From: Roseiarcus sp963765375
GTDB lineage: Bacteria > Pseudomonadota > Alphaproteobacteria > Rhizobiales > Beijerinckiaceae
Direction of reading: 5' to 3'
Assembly: GCA_963765375.1 (NCBI GenBank)
Contig: CAVXVZ010000011.1
Coordinates: 186,001 to 250,000 of the forward strand
DNA: 64,000 nt
Shown: piece after piece, positions 37,300-46,420 of the stretch
Layout of the letters: each line of letters opens with the position of its first letter
How positions within the stretch are numbered: the stretch's first letter is position 1
Notes under the pieces: generated by a model
The model's database searches: none
Told to the model about the DNA's origin: nothing
The model's input: only the letters and a program-made list of their open reading frames with translations
Made by a program: the position numbers and the translations under genes

Positions 37300-38871
37300 G
37301 AGCCTGTCCGAGAAATGGCGGATTTTGGTGGCGGCGTTTGCGCGAATCGGATTCTGCTTGCTTATGAGCAAGACCTTCCGGCCCTGGACGATCGATCAGC
37401 CGCTGTTGTTGCCGCCGAGCGTGCAGGACTTTGTCGGCGAGGACCATCTGGCTCGCTTCATTTTGGCGCTTGTGCTCGAGCATCTCGACCTTGGTGAGAT
37501 CGAATCCGGGTATGCGAGCGAGCGCGGGCAGCCGCCGTTTGACCCGGCGATGATGACGGCGCTGTTGCTGTACGGCTATTGTCACGGCGTCTACTCGTCG
37601 CGCCGGATCGCCAAGGCGACGCGCGAACGGGTCGACTTCATGAGCATTGTCGGGCTCGATCCGCCGGATTTTCGCACCGTCTCCGACTTCCGCAAGCGGC
37701 ACTTGAAGGCGCTTGCGGGACTGTTCGGGCAAGTTCTCAAGCTGTGCGAACAGGCGGGATTTGTGAAGCTCGGCCATGTCGCGCTCGACGGGACGAAGAT
37801 CAAGGCGAACGCCTCCAAGCACAAGGCGATGAGCTACGAGCGCATGGAGAAGCGTGCGGCGGAGCTCGAGGCCGAGGTCGATCGGTGGCTGAGCGCAGCC
37901 GAGGCTGCGGACGCCGAGGAAGACAGAGCCTTCGGCCGCGACAAGAGCGGCGAGGAGCTGCCCAAATGGGTTGCCGACAAGAAGAAGCGCGCCGAGAAGA
38001 TCCGGGCGGCGAAGGCCGAATTGGAGGCCGAGGCGAAAGCGGCCGCGGCGGCCAAGGCCAAAGCGCAGGCCGAGGCCGAGGAGCGGCGACAAGCCGAGGG
38101 CCGCAAGAAACCGGGCAAGCCCGCCGCCCCGCCATCCGAAGAGCCTGACCCCAAAGCGCAGAAGAACTTCACCGATCCCGAAAGCCGCATCATGAAAACC
38201 AAGGACGGCTTCATCCAGGGCTACAATGCGCAGGCGGCGGTCGACGCGACGGCGCAGGTGATCGTCGCCCACGGCCTCGACGCGAAGCAGAGCGATCAAC
38301 ATCAATTGGCGCCGATCGCCGACGCCATCGAAGCCAATCTGGGCAAGAAGCCGACGCAACTGTCGGCGGACGCGGGCTATTGCTCCGACGCCAACCTTGC
38401 GGCGATGGAGGAACGCGAGATCGACGCCTATATCGCGCCGGGGCGGGCCAAGCACGCCGGGGAAGGAGAAGGCGGCGGCGCCCGCGTCGCCGCCATGCGC
38501 GAAAGAATCAAGGCCGGCGGGCACTCCAGCCCCTACCGCTTAAGAAAGCAGCTGCCCGAGCCGGTGTTCGGACAGATCAAGCAGGCGCGCGGCTTCCGTC
38601 AGTTTCTCTTGCGCGGCGTCGAGAAGGTCGCCAACGAGTGGGGCCTCGTCTGCCTCGCCCACAATATCTTGAAGCTCGCCCAGGGGCGGACCCCGTCCCT
38701 TGCCGCACTCGCAACCGGCTGAGCTTCGCCACCTCGGAAACGGTGCAACGAACGATGGCCGCAAAGCTTCCACCCTTACATCAAACCGGATGCGCGAATT
38801 TGCTGCATCCGGCTCTCCGACTGGCTTGAGCGGTTCAAATCCCAGCTCGCCGGGATTAAGCAGACAGGCTC
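37300..38871 (+). mobile_element. IS1182-family insertion element
   Basis: The ends are GAGCCTGTC (37300-37308) and its complement GACAGGCTC (38863-38871). Both flanks are CTAG (37296-37299 and 38872-38875), most simply a 4-bp palindromic target duplication. The element is 1572 bp and holds one transposase gene. It lies about 220 bases upstream of the sensor kinase start and may have separated that gene from its promoter. Confidence 0.85.
37364..38722 (+). CDS. IS1182-family transposase
   Basis: A 452-residue transposase. It starts MSKTFRPWTIDQPLLLPPSV, the usual beginning of the family, with HLARFI next. The DUF772-type N-terminal domain is followed by a charged Ala/Glu/Lys-rich coiled insertion (about 165-265) and the DDE core (LDGTKIKANASKHKAM, YNAQAAVD, TQLSADAGYCSDANL). 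The C-terminus has the expected VANEWGLVCLAHNILKL. No frameshift is seen, so it may be functional. An upstream start at 37325 is less likely. Confidence 0.93.
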   Translation: MSKTFRPWTIDQPLLLPPSVQDFVGEDHLARFILALVLEHLDLGEIESGYASERGQPPFDPAMMTALLLYGYCHGVYSSRRIAKATRERVDFMSIVGLDPPDFRTVSDFRKRHLKALAGLFGQVLKLCEQAGFVKLGHVALDGTKIKANASKHKAMSYERMEKRAAELEAEVDRWLSAAEAADAEEDRAFGRDKSGEELPKWVADKKKRAEKIRAAKAELEAEAKAAAAAKAKAQAEAEERRQAEGRKKPGKPAAPPSEEPDPKAQKNFTDPESRIMKTKDGFIQGYNAQAAVDATAQVIVAHGLDAKQSDQHQLAPIADAIEANLGKKPTQLSADAGYCSDANLAAMEEREIDAYIAPGRAKHAGEGEGGGARVAAMRERIKAGGHSSPYRLRKQLPEPVFGQIKQARGFRQFLLRGVEKVANEWGLVCLAHNILKLAQGRTPSLAALATG

Positions 38872-39130
38872 CTAGGGAGACGATGATTTCCAGCCCGGTG
38901 CGAATTGGCAGGACGTCGGGGCCGCTCGGCGCATGCGCCGACGCGCGCACCGCGGGCCGCAAAGTCCCCGTCCGTCGATCGGCAACGCGGCCGGTTGACG
39001 CCGCGGCCCGCCGCGAATCCGGCTTGACCACGAATGCGTCAAGCGCGCGCCGCCGTCATTCGTCTTGCCATTCGGACCGGCGCGCTCGGCGAAAACGCGC
39101 GAAGCCGGGCGCGGGACGTCAATCCTGGCG

Positions 39131-39559
39131 CTATTCGCTCGCGGTCTTTCGCAAGGCCAGCCTTTGAAGCTCGATAAGCTTCTCCCTCTCGCCGACATCG
39201 ACGATGAGCGCCGTAGCTCCCTCGCCGCAGGTGAAGTTGAGCGAGTGGCCCTCCTCGCTGTCCAGGCCGGCCATTTGACCCGGACTGAGAACGAGACGAA
39301 CGCGCGTCGCGGTGGCCGGCGGGGCCTCGTCGGGATCCGCCTTTTCGGAGACCATCAACGTTACGAGGCATTTCGCAGCCTGTTCCATAAAGTAGCCGCT
39401 CATCGACTTCGAGCCGAAATCATAGCGGATGCTCTGAATCGGCGCATACTTGCCCTGCTCGATGGGCGTTTGGGTTTGGCTGGAAGCCGCCGACGCCCAC
39501 AGGCTGATTGCAGCCGTTCCGGCAAAGGCTGTCGTCTGAGCAATTTTTCTGATGAACAT
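39131..39559 (-). CDS. Exported hypothetical protein (142 aa)
   Basis: The N-terminus is a signal peptide (IAQTTAFAGTAAISLWASAASSQ, positively charged start, cleavage near residue 27). The mature part is beta-rich with two Cys (in AKCLVTLM and NFTCGEGA) that could form a disulfide. Similar periplasmic proteins exist in Bradyrhizobium-like genomes, without known function. It sits between the IS1182 element and trpE. The 255 bases between it and the element hold nothing recognisable. Confidence 0.65.
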   Translation of the reverse strand: MFIRKIAQTTAFAGTAAISLWASAASSQTQTPIEQGKYAPIQSIRYDFGSKSMSGYFMEQAAKCLVTLMVSEKADPDEAPPATATRVRLVLSPGQMAGLDSEEGHSLNFTCGEGATALIVDVGEREKLIELQRLALRKTASE

Positions 39560-39733
39560 TGAGCCCTCCTCATTAACCGGCCGCGGAGACGGCGATCAGG
39601 GTCGATCGACCACGCGTCTTCGGAGCGTCCGGGATCCGTGGTCGTGACTTAGAGCAGCCGAGCCGCGGCGTATGTGACCCGGATCACAGAACGGGCTCAT
39701 GGCGGATGGAGGGTCTAGCCGGGATCCCGCCTG

Positions 39734-41257
39734 CTATTGCCCGCGCTTCCCCCGCACCGCGAACCGCACCGCTTCTTCGGCGGCGCGGAACAGAGCCTTC
39801 GCCTTGGCGACGCATTCCTTCTGCTCGGCCAAGGGCGAGGAATCATGGACGATGCCAGCGCCGGCCTGGACGTGCATGAGTCCGTCCTTCACGACCGAGG
39901 CGCGCAGCACGATGCAGGTGTCCATTTCGCCGCCTGCGCCGAAATAGCCGATGCAGCCGGCATAGATGCCGCGCTTGTCCTTCTCCAGTTCGTCGATGAT
40001 CTGCATCGCCCGCACTTTCGGCGCGCCGGAGACGGTGCCGGCGGGAAAGCCGGCGGCGAGCGCGGTGACCGCGTCGACGCCGTCGCGCAACTCCCCCTCG
40101 ACGTTGGAGACGATGTGCATGACGTGGCTGTAGCGCTCGATGAAGAAGCTGTCGGTGACCCTGACCGTCCCGATCTTCGCGACGCGGCCGACGTCGTTGC
40201 GGCCGAGATCGAGCAGCATCAGATGCTCGGCCCGCTCCTTGGGATCGGCGAGAAGCTCGGCCGCCAGCGCCTCGTCGTCCGTCGGGCTTCCGCCGCGCGG
40301 CCGCGTGCCGGCGATCGGGCGGATCACGACCTTGCCCTCGCGCACCCTGACCAGGATCTCCGGGCTCGAGCAGACGATCTGGAAGCCGCCGAAATCGAGG
40401 AAGCAGAGATAGGGCGAGGGATTGACGCGCCTGAGCGCCCGGTAGAGCGCGAACGCGGGCAGGTCGAAGCGGCTCGTGAACCGCTGCGACAGCACGATCT
40501 GGAACGCGTCCCCCGCGGCGATATACTCTTTCGCCCGGACGACCATCGCCTTGTATTCGGCCTCGCTCGTATTCGACCTCGCTTCGCCCGCCTGGACCAG
40601 CGGATCGACAGCCACGCCGGCCGCGTGATCGAGCGGCTGCTCGAGCGCATCGACGACCGCATCCAGCCTCGCCATCGCGCTCTCGTAGGCCGCGCGGGCC
40701 GAGACGCCCGGCGCCGGGCGCACCGGGGTCACGATCGCCATCTCGTCGCGCGCGCCGTCGAACACGACCATGACCGTTGGCCGGATCAGCAGCGCTTCGG
40801 GCACGCCGATCGGGTCGGGCTTGGCCGGCGCGAGGCGCTCCATCCGCCTCACCATGTCGTAGCCGAGATAGCCGAACACGCCGGCCGACATCGGCGGCAG
40901 GCCGGGCGGCATCGCGATGCGCAATTCGGCAAGCAGCGACCTCAGGACGTCGAGCGGATCGCCGGGGCAGGGGACGAAAGCCTCGGGGTCGATGAGCGCG
41001 CGGCGGTTGAGCTCGGCGCGATCCCCGCTCGACCGGAAGATGAGGTCGGGATCGAGGCCGATCATCGAGTAGCGGCCGCGCTGCGCTCCGCCCTCGACCG
41101 ATTCGAGCAGGAACATATTGCCCGACCGACCACGCACGAGCTTGAGATAGGCCGAGACCGGGGTCTCGAGGTCGGCGACCAGCGTCGTCACCGCGACCTC
41201 GGCCTCGCCTGAGCCGTAGGCGCGGGCGAAGGCTTCGTAGTCGGGCAGGGTGGTCAT
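39734..41257 (-). CDS. trpE: Anthranilate synthase component I
   Basis: A 507-residue enzyme that makes anthranilate from chorismate with ammonia or the TrpG glutaminase. The N-terminal regulatory part has LLESVEGG, whose Ser is in the tryptophan-feedback site. The chorismate-binding domain shows IRPIAGTRPRG, LLDLGRNDVGRV, FPAGTVSGAPK and GIYAGCIGYFG. It is not fused to TrpG. It follows the PpiD-type gene by five bases. The trpG, trpD and trpC genes often found next to it are absent here. Confidence 0.95.
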   Translation of the reverse strand: MTTLPDYEAFARAYGSGEAEVAVTTLVADLETPVSAYLKLVRGRSGNMFLLESVEGGAQRGRYSMIGLDPDLIFRSSGDRAELNRRALIDPEAFVPCPGDPLDVLRSLLAELRIAMPPGLPPMSAGVFGYLGYDMVRRMERLAPAKPDPIGVPEALLIRPTVMVVFDGARDEMAIVTPVRPAPGVSARAAYESAMARLDAVVDALEQPLDHAAGVAVDPLVQAGEARSNTSEAEYKAMVVRAKEYIAAGDAFQIVLSQRFTSRFDLPAFALYRALRRVNPSPYLCFLDFGGFQIVCSSPEILVRVREGKVVIRPIAGTRPRGGSPTDDEALAAELLADPKERAEHLMLLDLGRNDVGRVAKIGTVRVTDSFFIERYSHVMHIVSNVEGELRDGVDAVTALAAGFPAGTVSGAPKVRAMQIIDELEKDKRGIYAGCIGYFGAGGEMDTCIVLRASVVKDGLMHVQAGAGIVHDSSPLAEQKECVAKAKALFRAAEEAVRFAVRGKRGQ

Positions 41258-41262
41258 CGGCG

Positions 41263-43158
41263 CTAGCTGCCCTCGGCCGCTTGCAGCGCGTCGGGATGGA
41301 CGACGACGCCGAGCGTGCGGCGCAAGGCTTCGACATATTGGTCGAGCAGGCTCTCGCGGGTGGAGGACTCGAGCTGCGAGGCCATCGCCTTGACGCGGGC
41401 GTCGGCAAAGTCGACCGGCGGCGTCTTGTCGGCGGTGACCTTGAACACCACCCGCCCATCCGGCGTCGCCGCCGAGCCCGCGCCGTCGGCGGGCTCGCGG
41501 AAGATCGCGGCGACGACGGCTTCCGGCAGGTTGGTCTGCTCGGCCCGATGAACGTCTTGCGCCGACTTCGTCTCGGCGCCTGCGCTCTTCGCCGCGTCGG
41601 CGACGCTCCCGCCTGCCTTGATCTGCTTGACGAGATCGTCGGCTTTGCCGGCCAGCGCCTTGTCGACCTCCTCGGCCCGCCACTGCTTCTCGACCTCGGG
41701 CTTGGCCTCATCGAACGTGAGGTCATGCGCCGGATCGACCTTGGTGATGTCGAACCACACGAATCCGCCGTCCTTGGTGTTGATCGGCGCTTCGTCGAGC
41801 CCGACGTCGGAGGCGAAGGCGGCCCGCAGGAGTTCGGCCTTGTCCGGCAGGTTCACGGCCGCGCCCTTGGGGTCGCGGCCCGCGGCGTCGACCGCCGCGA
41901 TCGTTTCCCCGGTCAAGCTCACCGCCTTCGCGGCCTCGATGAGCGACTTGCCCGACACCCGGAGGTCCTCGATCTTGTCGTGAAGCGCCTGGATCTTGTC
42001 GCCGGCGCGCGAAGCCGAGACCTCGCGCTTGACCTCGTCGGCGACCTCGCCGAACGGCTTCATCGTCGAGGGCGTGACGCCCTTCACGCGGACGATCACC
42101 GGGCCGAACTGGGTCTTCAAGACCTCGCTCACGCCCCCATGCGGCAGGGCGAACACCGCGTCGGCCTCGGCCTTGTCGAGCATCGCGTCCTTGGTCGTCT
42201 CGCCGAGGTCGGTGTCTTCGGGCTTGAGGCCCCGCTCCTTGATGAGGTCGTCGAAACTCTCGCCGGCCTTGAGCTTGGCCTCGGCCGCGCTCGCGTCGCC
42301 CTCGTTGGGGAACAGGATCTGCTGCAGGTCGCGCTTCTCTGGCGCGCCAAACCGCGGATCCTTGCCGGCGATCTTCTCGTAAGCAGCCTCGGCGTCGGCG
42401 TCGCTCACCTCGGCCGGATTGGCGATCGTCTCCGGTTCGAGCGCGAGGATATCCATCGCCCGGTATTCAGGCGCGCGGTAGCTCGACTTGCGATCGTTGA
42501 AGAAGGTCTTCAGCGCCTCCTCGGAGGGCGCGCCAATCTCTCCTGCCGCCGCGGCGGGAAGCACGAAATAGTCGACCGACCGGCTCTGGCCCTCATAATC
42601 GGCCTCGGCCGCGACTTCGGCCTTGGGCGCCGCGATGCCGGCCGTGAGCGCCGCGACGACGAACTGTCTCAGCGCCTGCTTGCGCAACTCGGAGACGAAG
42701 CCGCGCTCGGTCATGTCCATGTCGCGCAGCGCGCCGGCGAATCGGGCCGGATCGAAGGCGCCGGACTTGTCGCGGAAATCCGGGTTCGTGGTGATGATCT
42801 CGCGCAAGGCGTCGTCGGAAATGTTGAGGCCGAGCTTGCCCGCCTCCTCGTCGACCGCCGCTTCGCTCAGGAGCCGCTGGAGGACGCTGCGATCGAGGCC
42901 GATCTGGCGCGCCTCCTCGTTGGTGAACGGGCGCCGCAGCCGGCGCTGGTATTGCTGGATCGTCCGGTCGTAGGCGACGCGGTACTCCTGGGCGGAGATC
43001 TTCGTCCCGCCCACCGACGCCACGGTCGAAGCGGTGAAGCCGCGCAGCATGTCGCCGACGCCCCAGATGACGAAGCTGACGATGATGAGCCCCATGACCA
43101 CGGTCATGATCGCCTTGCCGACAACCCCCTGAGCCGCGTTGCGGATCGCTCCGAGCAT
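41263..43158 (-). CDS. PpiD-type periplasmic chaperone / peptidyl-prolyl isomerase
   Basis: A 631-residue protein with one N-terminal transmembrane helix (residues 14-36, IMTVVMGLIIVSFVIWGVGD), a SurA-like N-terminal domain (about 38-165), and a parvulin-type rotamase segment near 265-355 (EKRDLQQILFPNE, SFDDLIKERG). It is anchored to the inner membrane and helps fold exported proteins. It is divergent from tpiA and upstream of trpE, a common alphaproteobacterial order. Confidence 0.9.
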   Translation of the reverse strand: MLGAIRNAAQGVVGKAIMTVVMGLIIVSFVIWGVGDMLRGFTASTVASVGGTKISAQEYRVAYDRTIQQYQRRLRRPFTNEEARQIGLDRSVLQRLLSEAAVDEEAGKLGLNISDDALREIITTNPDFRDKSGAFDPARFAGALRDMDMTERGFVSELRKQALRQFVVAALTAGIAAPKAEVAAEADYEGQSRSVDYFVLPAAAAGEIGAPSEEALKTFFNDRKSSYRAPEYRAMDILALEPETIANPAEVSDADAEAAYEKIAGKDPRFGAPEKRDLQQILFPNEGDASAAEAKLKAGESFDDLIKERGLKPEDTDLGETTKDAMLDKAEADAVFALPHGGVSEVLKTQFGPVIVRVKGVTPSTMKPFGEVADEVKREVSASRAGDKIQALHDKIEDLRVSGKSLIEAAKAVSLTGETIAAVDAAGRDPKGAAVNLPDKAELLRAAFASDVGLDEAPINTKDGGFVWFDITKVDPAHDLTFDEAKPEVEKQWRAEEVDKALAGKADDLVKQIKAGGSVADAAKSAGAETKSAQDVHRAEQTNLPEAVVAAIFREPADGAGSAATPDGRVVFKVTADKTPPVDFADARVKAMASQLESSTRESLLDQYVEALRRTLGVVVHPDALQAAEGS

Positions 43159-43339
43159 TCGCCTGGTTCGCCTTTCCTCGTGCGCCTTATTGTGAGGCGC
43201 GGTCGCTGACCGCGCCTGCCGGGGTCATCGACCCCGGCTACAGGGCCGCGGGCAGCCCTATCTAGCGACGCTTGGATGCTTTGCATAGGCTCGGGGGCGA
43301 TGATAACAACCGCGCCAACCAAGATGCGGGAGGCCTTCG

Positions 43340-44098
43340 ATGACCCCTGGCGTGCGTCCGTTCGTCGCCGGCAACTGGAAGATGAACGGCCTTTCCGCTT
43401 CGCTCGGCGAAATCGATGCGATGCGCCGGGCGGCCGACGCCGGCGAAGCGGGCGAGGCCGAGCTCGCGGTCTGCCCGCCGGCGACGCTGCTTGCCCAGGC
43501 CGCCTGGAGGATCAGGGGCGGCAAGCTCTCGCTCGGCGCCCAGGATTGCAGCCCCGAGGCGAGCGGCGCCCTCACCGGCGACGTTTCCGCCCCCATGCTC
43601 AAAGACGCGGGCGCGGCTTACGTCATCGTCGGCCACTCCGAGCGCCGCACCCATCATCACGAGACCGACGCCCTGGTGCGCGCCAAGGCGGAAGCGGCGC
43701 TCAAGGCCGGATTGACCGCGATCGTCTGCGTCGGCGAGACCAAGGTTGAGCGCGAGGCAGGCGACGCCATCGCGGTTGTGACGCGGCAATTGAGAGGCTC
43801 GCTGCCGCCGGGCGGAGGACCGGAGGCCGTTGTCGCCGCCTATGAGCCGGTGTGGGCGATTGGCACTGGCCTCACTCCGACTCCCGTGGACGTCGCCGAG
43901 ATGCACGGAGCGATCCGGAGGCTGCTCGGCGAGATCTATGTCCGCGGCGGGAGCAGATTGCGCATCCTCTACGGCGGCTCGGTCAAGCCCGCGAATTGCG
44001 GGGACCTCCTGACCCTCGACAATGTCGACGGCGCGCTGGTCGGCGGCGCCAGCCTCAAGGCTGCCGACTTCCTCGCCATCGCCGCCGCCTATGCCTGA
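43340..44098 (+). CDS. tpiA: Triosephosphate isomerase
   Basis: A 252-residue glycolytic enzyme interconverting dihydroxyacetone phosphate and glyceraldehyde 3-phosphate. GNWKMNG holds Asn12 and Lys14, electrophile His99 is in VGHSERR, and catalytic Glu169 is in YEPVWAIGTG. Length is standard. It overlaps the downstream glycosylase gene by eight bases. Confidence 0.97.
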   Translation: MTPGVRPFVAGNWKMNGLSASLGEIDAMRRAADAGEAGEAELAVCPPATLLAQAAWRIRGGKLSLGAQDCSPEASGALTGDVSAPMLKDAGAAYVIVGHSERRTHHHETDALVRAKAEAALKAGLTAIVCVGETKVEREAGDAIAVVTRQLRGSLPPGGGPEAVVAAYEPVWAIGTGLTPTPVDVAEMHGAIRRLLGEIYVRGGSRLRILYGGSVKPANCGDLLTLDNVDGALVGGASLKAADFLAIAAAYA

Positions 44099-44726
44099 CG
44101 GACGCTCCGGCGCCCGCCAGACGATTGGTTCGGAATCGCGGGTGCTGGACCGGGCGGAGCTGCCCGTCGATTCCGCTGAGCTCGCGCGCTTTCTCATCGG
44201 CAAGATGCTTGTGCGGACACTTGAGGAAGGCGTGGCGGGCGGCCGCATCGTCGAGACCGAGGCCTATGTCGTCGGCGACCTCGCGGGGCACGCCTATCGC
44301 GGCATGACCCCGCGCAATCGGGCGCTGTTCCTCGAACGCGGGCACGCCTATGTCTATCTCGCCTATGGCGTCTCGTTCATGCTGAATGTCTCGAGCGAGA
44401 GGTCCGGAGTGGGCGCGGGCGTCCTGATCAGGGCGATCGAGCCGACCGTCGGCATCGAGATCATGGAGCGAAATCGCGGCGCCGGGCGGGTGCGAGACCT
44501 GGCGCGGGGCCCGGGACGGCTCTGCGCAGCCTTGCGGATCGATCGCAAGCTGGACGGGATCGACCTTTGTCAGGCCGGCCCGCTGTGGCTCGGATCCGCC
44601 AGTCCGCCGCCGGGCGAAATCGGGGAGAGCAAACGGATCGGCATCACCCGCGCGCCCGACAGTCCGCTGCGGTTCTACGTTCGCGGCAATGGGTTCGTCA
44701 GCGGCCCGCGGGCGCTCAACAGGTGA
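44091..44726 (+). CDS. DNA-3-methyladenine glycosylase (AAG/MPG family)
   Basis: A 211-residue repair enzyme that removes alkylated purines from DNA. IVETEAYV carries the catalytic Glu; HAYRGMTPRNRALF and AYVYLAYGVSFMLNV are the conserved substrate-pocket segments. The C-terminus keeps the family RIGIT and DSPLRFYV motifs. ATG 44091 overlaps the tpiA stop by eight bases, implying coupled translation. Confidence 0.92.
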   Translation: MPDGRSGARQTIGSESRVLDRAELPVDSAELARFLIGKMLVRTLEEGVAGGRIVETEAYVVGDLAGHAYRGMTPRNRALFLERGHAYVYLAYGVSFMLNVSSERSGVGAGVLIRAIEPTVGIEIMERNRGAGRVRDLARGPGRLCAALRIDRKLDGIDLCQAGPLWLGSASPPPGEIGESKRIGITRAPDSPLRFYVRGNGFVSGPRALNR

Positions 44727-44851
44727 CGACGGCTTTGAGCATGGGGTGCGATCCGATCCGATTGCACGCGATCTGAACCGATGGACGCCCCCCTTGCGCC
44801 GTGATAGGAGCGCGCCATCTTTCGAGGACCCGCGTCCCGCTCGAGACCTTC

Positions 44852-45262
44852 ATGCAATCCGTTCTGATCGTCATTCACATCCTGATCGTCGTCGCGCTGA
44901 TCGCCGTCGTCCTTCTGCAGCGCTCCGAGGGCGGGGCGCTCGGGACGGGCGGCGGAACCGGCAGCTTCATGACCGGCCGCGGGCAGGCGAACGCGCTTTC
45001 GCGCGCGACCGCGATTCTGGGGGCGATGTTCTTCGCCACCGCGCTTTTGATGTCGATCCTCTCGAGCTGGAGCCGCGCGCCGCACTCGATCCTCGAAAAG
45101 ACCGGCGTCCCCGCGCCGGCGGGCCAGACCGCGCCGATCCCGATCTCGCCCGGCAATATTCTCGATCAGCTGAAGCAGATGGGAGGCCAGTCAAGCGCGC
45201 CGTCGGCTCCCGCGCCGGCTCCGGCCGCCCCCGCTCCGGCGGCGCCTCAACCCAAACCCTGA
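44852..45262 (+). CDS. secG: Preprotein translocase subunit SecG
   Basis: A 136-residue inner-membrane subunit of SecYEG. Two transmembrane helices (residues 2-21 and 52-71) flank the conserved cytoplasmic loop LLQRSEGGALGTGGG. An Ala/Pro-rich C-terminal tail extends about 45 residues beyond the second helix, as in other alphaproteobacteria. ATG 44852 is chosen because it begins directly with helix 1. Confidence 0.95.
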   Translation: MQSVLIVIHILIVVALIAVVLLQRSEGGALGTGGGTGSFMTGRGQANALSRATAILGAMFFATALLMSILSSWSRAPHSILEKTGVPAPAGQTAPIPISPGNILDQLKQMGGQSSAPSAPAPAPAAPAPAAPQPKP

Positions 45263-45300
45263 AGCCTTAGGCCCAGCGCGGGCGCTGGAGGTCTGCGACC

Positions 45301-45759
45301 TTGCCCTCCTTCCGCGACGAGCGCCGGGTCCGCCACCGCGCCGAGCAGATGTTCGCTCTGGTCGCCGACGTCGAGCGCTATCCTGAATTCGTTCCCCTCT
45401 GCAAGGCGCTGAAGGTGCGCAGCCGCAAGATCGACGACCAGGGCCGTGAAACGCTGGTCGCCGGCATGACAGTCGGCTACAGGCTCATTCGAGAGACCTT
45501 CACGAGCCGGGTCATGCTCGACGAGCCCCGGCTCAAGGTCAGGGTCGAATATATCGACGGCCCGTTCAGCCATCTCGAAAACATCTGGACCTTCCGCGAC
45601 GAGTCCGAAGGCGAGGGCTCGCGCGTCGGCTTCTTCATCGACTACGAGTTCAAGAGCCGCACCCTGGGCGCGCTGATGGGCTCGATGTTCGACGTTGCGT
45701 TCCGCAAGTTCGCGCGAGCGTTCGAGGAACGCGCGGACGCGGTCTACAGGCGGGCGTAA
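45301..45759 (+). CDS. COQ10/RatA-family START-domain protein
   Basis: A 152-residue protein of the polyketide-cyclase/START superfamily (VADVERYPEFVPLCKA, FSHLENIWTFRDE, FRKFARAFEERA). Bacterial members are named RatA and resemble mitochondrial COQ10, which binds ubiquinone. It starts at TTG 45301 after GGAGG. It has no membrane segment, and a lipid-binding role is likely. No antitoxin partner is adjacent. Confidence 0.88.
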   Translation: MPSFRDERRVRHRAEQMFALVADVERYPEFVPLCKALKVRSRKIDDQGRETLVAGMTVGYRLIRETFTSRVMLDEPRLKVRVEYIDGPFSHLENIWTFRDESEGEGSRVGFFIDYEFKSRTLGALMGSMFDVAFRKFARAFEERADAVYRRA

Positions 45760-45797
45760 AGGCTGGCGCGGCCCGCCACGCCAGGACCCGCCCAGAG

Positions 45798-46160
45798 TTA
45801 CTGCTTCGGGGGCGGCGAGGGGATCGGACTATTCGGCTCGCCCTTGATTGCGCCTGCGAGGGGCGCTTCGTGGTGCTCCGTCACTTCGGTCAGAGAATCC
45901 GGATTGATGACCATCATCACCGGATTGCCCTGCGAATCCTTGGCCCGGACGAGGAAGGACGAAGGCATGATGGTGATATCGGTGAATCCGGCCTTGGTGA
46001 GGTCATCGCGCAGCTTCTGAGCGAGATGCGCAGGCCCTTGTGCATTGGGCGCGGGGCTCTTGCCGCTGGTTGATCCGGCGGAGTCCATCGCTGCGAGCGC
46101 CGACCCGGCGAAGCCGCAGCCGAGAACAAGCACGCATACGGTCCGGCTGAGAGTGGTCAT
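45798..46160 (-). CDS. Exported hypothetical protein (120 aa)
   Basis: It has a signal peptide (TVCVLVLGCGFAGSALA, cleavage near residue 24). The mature part is a small alpha/beta unit (LAQKLRDDLTKAGFTDITIMP, then FLVRAKDSQGNPVMMV) and a Pro-rich end. The fold hint is a PepSY-like or BON-like module; I cannot name the family. It is probably periplasmic. The 260 bases between it and pncC hold nothing I can support. Confidence 0.65.
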   Translation of the reverse strand: MTTLSRTVCVLVLGCGFAGSALAAMDSAGSTSGKSPAPNAQGPAHLAQKLRDDLTKAGFTDITIMPSSFLVRAKDSQGNPVMMVINPDSLTEVTEHHEAPLAGAIKGEPNSPIPSPPPKQ

Positions 46161-46420
46161 TGGGTGTCATCCTTCGATCCGCGCCGCCCAGCTGCATGGT
46201 AACTGCGGGGGAAGGCGTACGTTCCTGCGGAGGATGAACTTTCGCGGCAGCCAAGTCGCCGATTTTGAGACGCACCCGGTCCGTTCCGCCCAGCCAATCG
46301 ACGACGACAAACGTCAAAAGGCGAGTGCATCGAAGGCTTAAGTGTGCCGTCGAATGGCCTACCTGATAATCAAGAATGCCCCTGGTCGGGGGAAGCACGC
46401 CCTTGCGCCTCGGGATCGCG

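Noticed and set aside
39843..41726. Arg-rich open frames overlapping trpE and other high-GC genes
   Set aside because: These are typical high-GC shadows with Arg/Ala/Pro bias and no conserved motifs.
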